The notes below the pieces were generated by a model. The model searched no databases. It was not told the DNA's origin and saw only the letters and a program-made list of their open reading frames with translations. A stretch of 64,000 nt of DNA from Mactromeris polynyma (lineage: Eukaryota; Mollusca; Bivalvia; Venerida; Mactridae), in the NCBI GenBank assembly GCA_032209605.1, contig JASFXZ010000010.1, positions 15,335,385 through 15,399,384 of the forward strand. The letters run 5' to 3'. The translations under genes were made by a program, and so were the position numbers. Shown one piece after another: positions 47,961 through 59,600 of this stretch (positions are counted from its first letter, which is position 1; each line of letters opens with the position of its first letter).

Positions 47961-49194
47961 AGATGAATCACAAGTTATAATGTGATCGCATAGTGCGGAT
48001 GTATCACAAGTTGCAATGTGATCGTATTAGTGTAGAAGTATCACAAGTTATAATGTGATCGTATAATGTAGATGTATCACAAGTTATAATGTGATCGTAT
48101 AGTGTAGATGTATCACAAGTTATGATGTGATCCTATAGTGTAGATGTATCACAAGTTGTAATGTGATTGTATAGTGTAGATGTATCACAAGTTATAATGT
48201 GATCGCATAGTGTAGATGTATCACAAGTTATAATGTGATCGCATAGTGTAGATGTATCACAAGTTATAATGTGATCGCATAGTGTAGATGTATCACAAGT
48301 TATAATGTGATCGTAAAGTGTAGATGTATCACAAGTTATAATGTGATCGTATAGTGTAGAAGTATCACAAGTTATAATGTGATCGCATAGTGTAGATGTA
48401 TCACAAGTTATAATGTGATCGTATAGTGTAGATGTATCACAAGTTATAATGTGATCGTTTAGTGTAGATGTATCACAAGTTATAATGTGATCGTATAGTG
48501 TAGATGTATCACAAGTTATAATGTGATCGTTTAGTGTAGATGTATCACAAGTTATAATGTGATCGTATAGTGTAGATGTATCACAAGTTATAATGTGATC
48601 GTATAGTGTAGATGTATCACAAGTTATAATGTGATTGTATAGTGTAGATATGTATCACAAGTTATAATGTGATCGTATAGTGTAGATGTATCACAAGTTA
48701 TAATGTGATCGTATAGTGTAGATGTATCACAAGTTATAATGTGATCGTATAGTGTAGATGTATCACAAGTTATAATGTGATCGTTTAGTGTAGATGTATC
48801 AAAAGTTATAATGTGATCGTATAGTGTAGATGTATCACAAGTTATAATGTGATCGTTTAGTGTAGATGTATCACAAGTTATAATGTGATCGTATAGTGTA
48901 GATGTATCACAAGTTATAATGTGATCGTATAGTGTAGATGTATCACAAGTTATAATGTGATTGTATAGTGTAGATATGTATCACAAGTTATAATGTGATC
49001 GTATAGTGTAGATGTATCACAAGTTATAATGTGATCGTATAGTGTAGAAGTATCACAAGTTATAATGAGATCCTATAGTGTAGATGTATCACAAGTTATA
49101 ATGTGATCCTATAGTGTAGATGTATCACAAGTTATAATGTGATCGTATAATGTAGATGTATCACATGTTATAATGTGATCGTATAGTGTAGATG

Positions 49195-49461
49195 CAGGCG
49201 CTTAGCTGCACCGAAATCTATGTGCAAGCCTGAATGAGCGGCAAAGCCGCCAATATGCTAGGGGTGTCTGGGGGCATGCCCCCCCAGAAAATTTTGAAAC
49301 CGTTGAATGTAAATGGTGACATCTGATGCCTTTTTAGCCAGATTTTTCGAGAAAAATTCTGGCTTATAGATTGGCGGAAACCGGGCGGGCGGCGGATGTC
49401 CAAACTAAGCAGAATAATGTGCAAGCCCGGGCTTTTTGGCGTAAAGGCAGCTACGCGCCTG
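49195..49461. mobile_element. 267-bp TIR element in array G, copy 3
   Basis: Same insertion point in the unit and the same left flanking variants as copies 1 and 2, but the right flank reads AGATGTATC instead of AGATGAATC and enters a different run of units. It has a few private substitutions. Confidence 0.9.
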
Positions 49462-50738
49462 AGATGTATCACAAGTTATAATGTGATCGTTTAGTGTAGA
49501 TGTATCACAAGTTATAATGTGATCGTATAGTGTAGATGTATCACAAGTTATAATGTGATCGTATAGTGTAGATGTATCACAAGTTATAATGTGATTGTAT
49601 AGTGTAGATATGTATCACAAGTTATAATGTGATCGTATAGTGTAGATGTATCAGAAGTTATAATGTGATCGTAAAGTGTAGATGTATCACAAGTTATAAT
49701 GTGATCGTATAGTGTAGAAGTATCACAAGTTATAATGTGATCGCATAGTGTAGATGTATCACAAGTTGTAATGTGATCGTATAGTGTAGATGTATCACAA
49801 GTTATAATGTGATCGTATACTGCAGATGTATCACAAGTTGTAATGTGATCGCATAGTGTAGATGTATCACAAGTTGTAATGTGATCGTATAGTGTAGATG
49901 TATCACAAGTTGTAATGTGATCGTATAGTGTAGATGTATCACAAGTTGTAATGTGATCGTATAGTGTAGATGTATCACAAGTTATAATGTGATCGTATAG
50001 TGTAGATGTATCACAAGTTATAATGGATCGTAAAGTGTAGATGTATCACAAGTTATAATGTGATCGTATAGTGTAGATGTATCACAAGTTATAATGTGAT
50101 CCTATAGTGTAGATGTATCACAAGTTATAATGTGATCCTATAGTGTAGATGTATCACAAGTTATAATGTGATCCTATAGTGTAGATGTATCACAAGTTAT
50201 AATGTGATCCTATAGTGTAGATGTATCACAAGTTATAATGTGATCCTATTGTGTAGATGTATCACAAGTTACAATGTGATCCTATAGTGTAGATGTATCA
50301 CAAGTTATAATGTGATCCTATAGTGTAGATGTATCACAAGTTATAATGTGATCCTATAGTGTAGATGTATCACAAGTTATAATGAGATCCTATAGTGTAG
50401 ATGTATCACAAGTTATAATGTGATTGTATAGTGTAGATGTATCACAAGTTATAATGAGATCCTATAGTGTAGATGTATCACAAGTTATAATGTGATTGTA
50501 TAGTGTAGATGTATCACAAGTTATAATGAGATCCTTTAGTGTAGATGTATCACAAGTTATAATGTGATTGTATAGTGTAGATGTATCACAAGTTATAATG
50601 TGATCCTATAGTGTAGATGTATCACAAGTTATAATGTGATCGTATAGTGTAGATGTATCACAAGTTATAATGTGATCGTATAGTGTAGATGTATCACAAG
50701 TTATAATGTGATCGTATAGTGTAGATGTATCACAAGTT

Positions 50739-53530
50739 TTAAGCCTATGATTATCTTGATTTTCTTTTCAACCTTTAGAAAACTGTGATACAAATGTAAC
50801 ATTATATTATTTTATTTATTTATGCTTATTACAGAAATAAATGGTTAGTATAAACTTTTTTATTTAACATATATAAATTGCCCAAAGACTTAAGCTATAT
50901 GTAAGATTAGCTTACGATTTTAACTATATACATGTATTTAGCATAAGTTGACTGCAATTATGGTCATCTTAAAATCTTACTGAAATGAGATGTTTTGTTT
51001 TACAGGAGTAATTTGTTTTTTCTATTAAGAATGGAATATCTTTACAGCTAGTGTCATTTGCTGTATTCAAAACTACATCACTTTGATAAAAACATTCTTT
51101 TCACAAGAAAATAACTTATTAAAACTAATAAATACATGATTACGTTATAAGTGGCTTTTAATTGTTTTCATTATAAATTGACTCCATGCGACAAACCACA
51201 GCAAGCCGATCCCCTGGCATGATGAAATAATTGTTTTTTTTCTCACTTTTCTACAAATATTACAGAAATGAAGATGTAGAGCAACAGATGGTTGGATGTA
51301 CATATATATACACATAACTGATAATTCAACATCACATAAGCTCCCTGGCATTTGGCCAGTAGAACTCAAAATTGGTGGATTGTAGCCGAAACCAAAGTTG
51401 ACCTGTATGTTTTTATTGTATGCTTATGTGCCTTAAGTGAGTACAATCCATCCCTTGTTTGAAAAGTTATTGATCTTAAACCAAATTTTTGCACGGACAC
51501 TTAGATGGATAGGGGTATCATTTTATATCCCTTAACCATTCTTCGACTGGGCATAACTAGAAATTACATGTACCAGAAATACAAGAATTATTGACAAATG
51601 TGTTTTGCTTTTCACAAGTAGCTGAAATGCTAACAAATTCTGTTTGCAAAAAGGCAATATGAAAATATTACCGGAGTAAGTGACCAATCGACTATCGGTT
51701 CAGTTTTAAAACTCATAATCGATAATCGAATAAAAAATAATCAAAATATTTAGCTTTTTAGTATAATGCAGACAGTTTAGTTCATTTATACAATTTCTTT
51801 TATCTCTTCTTTTAATAACTACATTTAACATCTCTGGGGTTTAACATTACTCTTATATCGTAAGAACATTTAATCATTCAATAAATATTTGACTACTAAT
51901 GACTAATGTTTTGAACATGTATTTACTAGATTTAAGATTTAAATGTATATCAGGCTTTATTTCTTTAAAATTTGAATATTTATAATATCATCTTATTGAA
52001 ATAACACTTCAGTCACAATTTCCCATTATAATCAATTATTGTAGTTCATAATCGATTGTTGCTGACATAGGATGTCTAGCGACGATCTTTTGATTATTTT
52101 TAATAATCTCACCATCACTAGTGACCAGTCAACAAAATAAAACAACTCGTATTTGAGATGTCATTTCTAATTTATTTTCTTCATGTCAAAAATTGGACAA
52201 GCACATTCAACCAACTACCTGTACTACGTATTGCGTGACAGACATTTAAATCTCATTTAAACATGGAGATAGCAAAATAATATTTTCATATAATGATTTA
52301 CAAACTGAGAAAATTTTGAGTTATAATGACATGTTGACTTTTCTGAGATATTTTCAACACTATGATCTGGTCAGACTTTTTAAAAAACAATGAATCAAAG
52401 TATTTCATTGTAAAACATTTGTTCTAAATATTTTCAACACACAATATAGATCTACATACTTGGCAAGTAAAACAATTATAATACATAAATTTGAAGGTTC
52501 AATGCAAGATTATCGTATTTATATAGGATTATGGAAGTCTTGCATAGAACCCTCGAATTGTGATAAAAAATCATGGTTTCAAATAAAGCCAGACAGCAGT
52601 ATTGAAATTTATCAACTTGGCCGCATTACTGCAGCACATGTATTGAGAACTTGCATACTAAAGTACAAGAGGTATTGCAATACATCAATCATAGCAGACC
52701 AATACAGAATATTCTGATATAAAACATGAATTTCAAACAGGGACAAGTTTTCTGACAAGCAACTTATACAAACAAACCTCCAATTCAGAAAATGATTGAG
52801 CAATCACAGAAACTATACTAACTATATTCTAAACTATGAACCAGAAGGTTTTAAGCTGTGACTGTCGAGGATAAATAACAAAGCAACCTCTCTTCATCAA
52901 CATTATATTTTTTTAAAGTAAAGATTTACAGGCTGTCAACTTGCCTCTCTTACAACAGTAGGGATTTTATAGCCTAAAAGTAGGCATAGTAGGGATGATT
53001 TCTTACTTTTGGAATATCACAAATGGTAAAAATTCACTGAACTGTACATTCTCCATGATTAGACCTCCGTGCTTCATGCAGGTGCAATAAAAAATTTGAC
53101 TTAAAACCTCGGATTTGAAAACAGTAGGGTTAGTTGGGTTCTTTCAAGAAAAAGTAGGGAGCAAGTAAAGAAGTAGGGAAAAGTAGGGCCCACTTGAAAG
53201 CCTGGATGAACTACCATATCTACCCTTTGAACAGCATTACCCTCTCAACAAAAGCCGAAATTTACGTTACGCTAAAGATGTTGCTCTGGAGAGGTTGCAA
53301 TGTACACTATAACAAAACTAGGCAAGACATTATATCTAAACATTTGATTGATACAATATATGGCTACAAAATCAAAATTCATACCTTGAAATAATTGCCA
53401 TAAAATATCAGTATATGTACATACAATAAGAGATCTGAGAGAAAATGTCCCACACCAACAATGGTAGCAACAGAATACTGATAATGATAAGCAAGAAGAC
53501 ATTTAAAAAGACAACATTATTTCCCCAGTA
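50739..53530. other. Intergenic DNA upstream of SLC25A20, nothing recognised
   Basis: AT-rich sequence. Features seen: a SINE-like scrap at 51325-51390 and 'AGTAGGG' reiterated at 52960-53190. Reading frames up to 85 codons have no recognisable domain. Confidence 0.5.
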
Positions 53531-54200
53531 AACAAGACAAGAGGGCCATGATGGCCCTATATCACTCACCCGAGTACATTGCCATTCTTATCTATAAAAC
53601 AATAATTCATATTTACAAAAAATAAGTTGTTTTTACGAAATTATGAATCGTTTTTACGAAAAAATCGTTCGTATTTACAAAATAATAATTTGTTTTTACG
53701 AAATAATAATTGTTTTTACGAAATATTAATTCATATTTCCAAAAATAATTCGAACCATCGAAAGAGGACCACCTAAGGATCATTTCTGCAAAATTTGATC
53801 AAAATTTATCAAGTGGTTAAGGAGGAAATGACATTTATAGTTTGCAACTATATACAAGCCCCGCCCCCCGGCAGCCATCTTTTTTGACAAAACTTAACAA
53901 TTTATGCAATCTTGTAAGAGGACCACTAGACAATGCTACACACCAAATATCAAAGCTCTAGACTTTATGGTTTGAGACAAGAAGATTTTCAAAGTTTACA
54001 CTTTTAAAATCTATTTTTAGCTCCTGTGACCTAATTATGCAGCCGACAGGAACGATTTATTATTTTTTTTAAAAGAAGGCCCACCCAAGGATCATTCCTG
54101 TGAAATTTGAACAAAATCCATTCAGTGGTATAGGAGGAGATGTTGTTTAAAGAAAATGTGCACTACATTCATCGATCATAAAAGCTCACTAGGTGAGCTA
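53531..54200. repeat. Dispersed 'GAGGGCCATGATGGCCC' repeat, copy 2
   Basis: Same repeat as 42743-43350. The copy starts 'ACAAGAGGGCCATGATGGCC' and ends 'AAAGCTCACTAGGTGAGCT'. Between 53594 and 53760 it contains an extra run of reiterated 'TTTTTACGAAATAATAATT'-like units. Confidence 0.85.
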
Positions 54201-54544
54201 AAAAGTTGCCCAAAATTATAAAATAAAGCAAACATCACTTGTACTGTCTTGCACTAAAAATGCTTAAATTAAAACCAAGTCATAGGTGGAAACTGTCCAA
54301 AACGTAAACAATGTTACACATAATAAATCCCTTTATATATTCAAGCAATCCAACTTGAGCATTATTAAGGCAGAATTACTGCCTTTAGCTAATACAACAA
54401 CTGTTCAATTCTGCAAACACATAACAAGGGAGATTTGCTCACATACTTTCACTTCCATTAACATTATTTATGTAAATTCTTAGAACATAATCTTAAGACC
54501 GGGAAGTCAATGAGATTACATATTTGAACCTGTAAAGGTCAATG

Positions 54545-54905
54545 TCATAAGGCTATTCCGTTTTATATTTTTGTTAAGCGTCCGCATGTGCCTCAGTTTT
54601 TAGCTCTATGAGCCAAAAAAATGTTCTTATGTTTAAAAAATCGGCAAGAGATGTAATTGCTGAATGTATGTTTGTCAATATTTTGTTAACTTGCATTTTT
54701 TAAAATAGTGAGCGAAAACTAGTCAGTTTTTCTGTCAGACTTCTTCTAATGCTGTGTAAAGAAATATTTTTATCATGTTTACCTCATTAAAACATGTGTC
54801 ATCGTATATTATTTGGATGTGTTTTTCAAAATGACTTGTGTGTTTTTCAAATAGGTAGCTAGGTTTTGTGAAGCAAGGTTGGCACTTAACAAAAATAAAA
54901 GACAC
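54545..54905 (+). repeat. Dispersed repeat pair, copy 1
   Basis: It matches 55620-55810 in direct orientation: 'CATGTTTACCTCATTAAAAC', 'ATAGGTAGCTAGGTTT', 'TTTTATATTTTTGTTAAGCG' and 'GGTTGGCACTTAA' recur there. No coding capacity is recognised. Confidence 0.7.
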
Positions 54906-55619
54906 AATGGCCTTATCTTATCTCATTCAAAGTAACATGTATGATAAATACAAGGCACAAACCGAGAATGTATACGATAGTTGTCTATATAATGGTGATC
55001 TGACAATGCTAGCTTTGCTTAACAAAATGGCATCCATGCAGAACAGTGTCGTCTGGTCTGGCGCGCACCATTTTGTAGCTAACAAATCGTTCAAGCGGTT
55101 TTTAGACAGCTACCTTTTTTACATTGTCTCACTTATCTCACTTACTTCCCCTACCTCTAAAAAACGCACCACTGAAATGCAAGTGCAGCAAGCTGGAACA
55201 TAGTATATAAAAGTTACATTACATAAAAAATCTTTAAAATGTTTTAATGGGGTTCATCTAGTATGGTTGTTACGTAGTCTAGACATCATTAATAATAACC
55301 ATTGCCATGTATAACCGTTCAAATAAATCTTGTTTAATCATATTACTAACAGACAAAACTAGTAAAAACCAAATATTTATTGAAGTTTTAACTAGATAAA
55401 GTATATTTTTGCATGTTTGTTTAGGTAAACAAATGAACAATAAATTGAGCATAATATATCATTATTTAGAATATGTCCCAATTCATACAAAAGATATGTC
55501 CTGGTACTTTACTTTACTTTAAGATTGTATGGAATTCCAGTATAACAGGTTAAAAAGTATGGTTTTGATACTGGCACAACAGTGGTATTCTTTTTTTGCA
55601 ATCCATGCAAATACATTGC

Positions 55620-55810
55620 AAGTTAAGGCCATGCAATTTTATATTTTGGTTAAGCGCCTTATCATGTTTATCTCATTAAAACATGTGCAATGATACATCG
55701 TCTATTATCTGGCTTTGCGTTTTTTTCGAAACAATTTTATGTTCAAATAGGTAGCTAGGTTTCGAGAACTGGGGTTGACGCTTAAAAAAGATAAATAACA
55801 GTACGGTCTA
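55620..55810 (+). repeat. Dispersed repeat pair, copy 2
   Basis: A shorter version of 54545-54905 with an internal deletion; the ends 'TTTTATATTTTGGTTAAGCG' and 'GGGTTGACGCTTAA' are form-related inverted sequences (TTAAGCG/CGCTTAA), suggesting a small TIR element. Confidence 0.65.
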
Positions 55811-55934
55811 ACAGTTTGCCAAATACAGCAGTCCATTATTAAAATGATAAATTTTGCCTTCTCTGTTTACTGTAAAATTCGAATTGTTTAAGAAGACAAA
55901 GATTTTTTATAAGACAAGTAAGTCTATTACACAT

Positions 55935-56144
55935 CAGTCTATGCGAAAGACACAGAATATTACTGGCCCGGAAATTAATAATGACCAAAATCGTCAAATA
56001 TGCTATTATATTAAGCTATTATAAATAACCAATGAAAATTATTGAAGACAGTTATGGGGCATATTAAAATATCCAGTCAAGATATGGCTATTTTTGTCCA
56101 CGAGGAATCCACCAGGCAGGTCCGACAGTCTTTCGCATTGACTG
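55935..56144. mobile_element. Short TIR element with target duplication, relative of 39914-40971
   Basis: A 210-bp element with ends CAGTCTATGCGAAAGAC and GTCTTTCGCATTGACTG, flanked on both sides by CACAT. It aligns in inverse orientation with the outer parts of 39914-40971 ('TTACTGGCCCGGAAATTAAT', 'ATATCCAGTCAAGATATGGC') and lacks that copy's nested foldback. Confidence 0.85.
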
Positions 56145-56537
56145 CACATGTGGCAAATTCCGAGATATTGAAATTACTTCGCAGCATAGCACAAAGCAGC
56201 AGATAGTACTTTCGTTCAAGATAGAAGCAAAGCACCAAATCTGATGAGCGTCAATGATGAATGCAATGACTATTTATATACAAAAGTTATAACACAATAA
56301 TTAATTCTTATCACAATCATTAATGGCAATACGCATTTTATCAACATTCAATTCCAATATTTCATTCACTTCTGTAAACAGACATGCTTTCAATATTGTA
56401 TTATATACAATGTACAAGTTAGGTAATACATTCACAGTATATATCATGGCAGTGGGCCAAACACACACTAAATAAATAAATAAAAATTTGCAGTTTATAA
56501 TGCATGAAATTCTACATGAAAAAAGGGCACTACTATC

Positions 56538-56630
56538 TCAATCGGCTCCGTTCACCATCACAGATCTTTTGTCACGGTACTTTGCTCTAGCCTTTGTGCG
56601 GGCTTTAAATGCTGCAGCATTGTACATCGT
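56538..56630 (-). CDS. Unrecognised gene, last coding exon
   Basis: Acceptor GGTATTTCAG; 30 codons then TGA. The tail is basic (ARTKARAKYRDKRS) and ends MVNGAD. The other frame of this exon has no support from the upstream exon phase. Confidence 0.75.
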   Translation of the reverse strand, partial: TMYNAAAFKARTKARAKYRDKRSVMVNGAD

Positions 56631-59600
56631 CTGAAATACCAGAGAACCAAAATAATCATCCTCATTTCATTAAACAGAAAATTGTAAATATGTTTCCTGA
56701 ATTTACTTTTGTGACCTTGACATACAAGGAACAAGGTCACATTAACTAAACTGATAATTCTGCTATCGCTATACAGTAGAATTTTGAAACCTCAAATGTC
56801 TCGAACACTAGTGGATATCCTTTCCTTTGTCGATTGGTGAGATTGGGGACACAATTTATCCGACATCGTGATAATTACTTGACCAACAAGTCACTTAATA
56901 GCTCTATTCAATATTTAATGAAGACAAAATTTTTATCTAAATCCATAAATTTACAGAAGTATGCATAATAATGAAAGTTTGATTCTAGCTTCGGAGTGTT
57001 CAGTTTTTCTTTCAGTTTCTTTCAGTACAGGTCTGTGTAGACTCATCATTAAAGAAACAAACATCGAGTGTTCAATTTCTTAGTTAAATAATAACTCAAC
57101 AGTTAACACAATTAGAATGTAAAAAAGTAGAATGATCATTAAATTATTTCTTCATTTCTGTTGTAGTCATACATATTTATCTTGCTATTTTCAGAGGCCT
57201 TATAAAAAATAAAAGATAAATGACAATAGCTTTGAACTTCCGATATAAAAAGTAGAGCTTGTATCAGGTCTTCACAGTCCTTATCTAGTTGATCTTTCAG
57301 AATCTCTGTACAGTACAGGTCTGTGTAGAATCATCAATAGAGAAACACATATCTCTGTACAGTACAGGTCTGTGTAGAATCATCAATAGAGAAACACATA
57401 TCTCTGTACAGTACAGGTCTGTGTAGAATCATCAATAGAGAAACACATATCTCTGTACAGTACTGGTCTGTGTAGAATCATCAATAGAGAAACACATATC
57501 TCTGTACAGTACAGGTCTGTGTAGAATCATCAATAGAGAAACACATATCTCTGTACAGTACAGGTCTGTGTAGAATCATCAATAGAGAAACACATATCTC
57601 TGTACAGTACAGGTCTGTGTAGAATCATCAATAGAGAAACACATATCTCTGTACAGTACAGGTCTGTGTAGAATCATCAATAGAGAAACACATATCTCTG
57701 TACAGTACAGGTCTGTGTAGAATCATCAATAGAGAAACACATATCTCTGTACAGTACTGGTCTGTGTAGAATCATCAATAGAGAAACACATATCTCTGTA
57801 CAGTACAGGTCTGTGTAGAATCATCAATAGAGAAACACATATCTCTGTACAGTACAGGTCTGTGTAGAATCATCAATAGAGAAACACATATCTCTGTACA
57901 GTACAGGTCTGTGTAGAATCATCAATAGAGAAACACATATCTCTGTACAGTACAGGTCTGTGTAGAATCATCAATAGAGAAACACATATCTCTGTACAGT
58001 ACAGGTCTGTGTAGAATCATCAATAGAGAAACACATATTGAGAACCATTCTAGAAACTAAATACTTTGATTGTTATAAGGATTTATGTAAACACTTACTC
58101 TCTCCCATTTGGTTGGTTTATTTGATGGAACATTTGTAACTAACAATGGACTTCCTAGACCAAATACATCTCTAACCAGAGGATTCCACTGGAAAAAAAA
58201 CGTCCAAAAATAACTATATACAGCAAAGAGTTCACAATAAACTCAAACTGACTGGGGTTTAGATTTGTATGGTTCAAGAAACGTTACAGGCACTACATAC
58301 AACATTCAGACTTATTTACATTCAAGCTTTCATATTGCATTTTCAGCAACTCATTGCATATTCTGCAAAACTTAATTGAAGAACATAGAAAGAACAAAGT
58401 TTTGGCACAATAACTAATCTAGAACCAAAAAAAGGGAAGTTCAGAAAGTTTCAGGACAAGTGTTATCTATTGTTTAGAGACTTTTATTTTTATGCACCAT
58501 TATCTGTACAAATTATTCAATCGCTATAATAATGTCAAGTCGGCGTGAGTGGGACACATGGACAGTGTTATTAATTTTTTTGTTAAACTATGAGCAAGTT
58601 TGACAGTGATCAGAATTTAATGATGCAAAAAGGAAGTAATTTTAATGTACTTTATCCCGCGAAACTGCATGACGTTGACCATTGTCATTTTCGGTGTATG
58701 CAATGTAAACAAGTGGAGTTTTGTAATGAATGAATGAAAACGAAGCAAAAATATCTGAATAAATTGCGTGCTAATGGGGAAAAGCAGATTAAAAACATTA
58801 ACTATGATTCAAAATACGTATGGAACTGAAGCGATGTCGAGAACACGCATTTATGAAAGGTATAACATCTTTAAAGAGGACCTTTTACAAAACGTCCCAG
58901 TGTAAAAGACTGACGAGACTGCAGCGTTAGTGAGAACTATCAGATAGGATTCCATCCAACATTGAGAATTCCATCAGAAAACTTCAAAAGATGTTTTGAA
59001 TCATAGAAACGAGAAGTGTGTGAAGTGTTCTGGAGAATATTTCGTTAAAATATGACAGTTTTTTCCTTCCAGTTGAAAGAAATATGGTATCGGTATTTAT
59101 ATTTTCCCCGCTCATGTCGAACTGACGTTGCCATGGTGACAATTACTAGTGTGCTACCTATACCATTATATTCTTGTAGCAATAAGCAATAAACCAATAA
59201 AATATACTATTGAAATTAAAAAAAAAGTTATGACACTTGTCCTGAAACTTTCCGAACACCCCTCGTATATACTCCATCATCAGACAAAGTAATTTTTCTT
59301 TCCTATATTTTCAGTACAGGTAGTCAATCATTGATGGAAATATATATCTACACTCATTAAATCTCGTTATCATATACTACCGACTCAGAGATGTAAATAG
59401 CTTGGGGTAAAAACCCGGCACTTAATTTTCTCATTTATTTTCAATGTCTTATAATTTACAATCTCTGTTAAAGAACGCCATTTTTCTATAATATCACAGC
59501 TGATCAATTCATCAGACATTTTGTCGGTCATTTGTAATCAACTACAGAGAGTCTTATCAAGCATTTTGATTTGTCAAGATGTCCGTCACTAAGATTATTT

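Larger units (their letters stand above)
46096..50738. repeat. 36-bp satellite array G with three embedded transposon copies
   Basis: About 105 copies of a 36-bp unit, 'TAGTGTAGATGTATCACAAG' + 'TTATAATGTGATCGTA', over 4.6 kb. Each unit holds a short inverted repeat ATCACA...TGTGAT around 'AGTTATAA'. The array is interrupted at 46558-46824, 47694-47960 and 49195-49461 by the same 267-bp element. Variant units (GAGATCCTATAG, TATCGCAAG, GTAGATATGTATC) recur in the same order, showing higher-order structure. The unit is not related to the 36-bp units at 32773-35322 or 36122-38200. Confidence 0.97.

Noticed and set aside
46581..49472. Three identical 84-codon minus-strand frames
   Set aside because: Each begins in satellite sequence and runs through the 267-bp TIR element. 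Their identity is due to copying of the element, not to protein conservation that can be shown here.
32773..50738. CRISPR-like regular repeats
   Set aside because: Units follow each other without unique spacers, and the genome is clearly eukaryotic (introns, LINE, mariner).
56558..56740. 60-codon minus-strand frame overlapping the last exon of the third gene
   Set aside because: It is in a different frame from the one reached by phase-0 splicing from the exon at 58099-58188 and extends into the intron.
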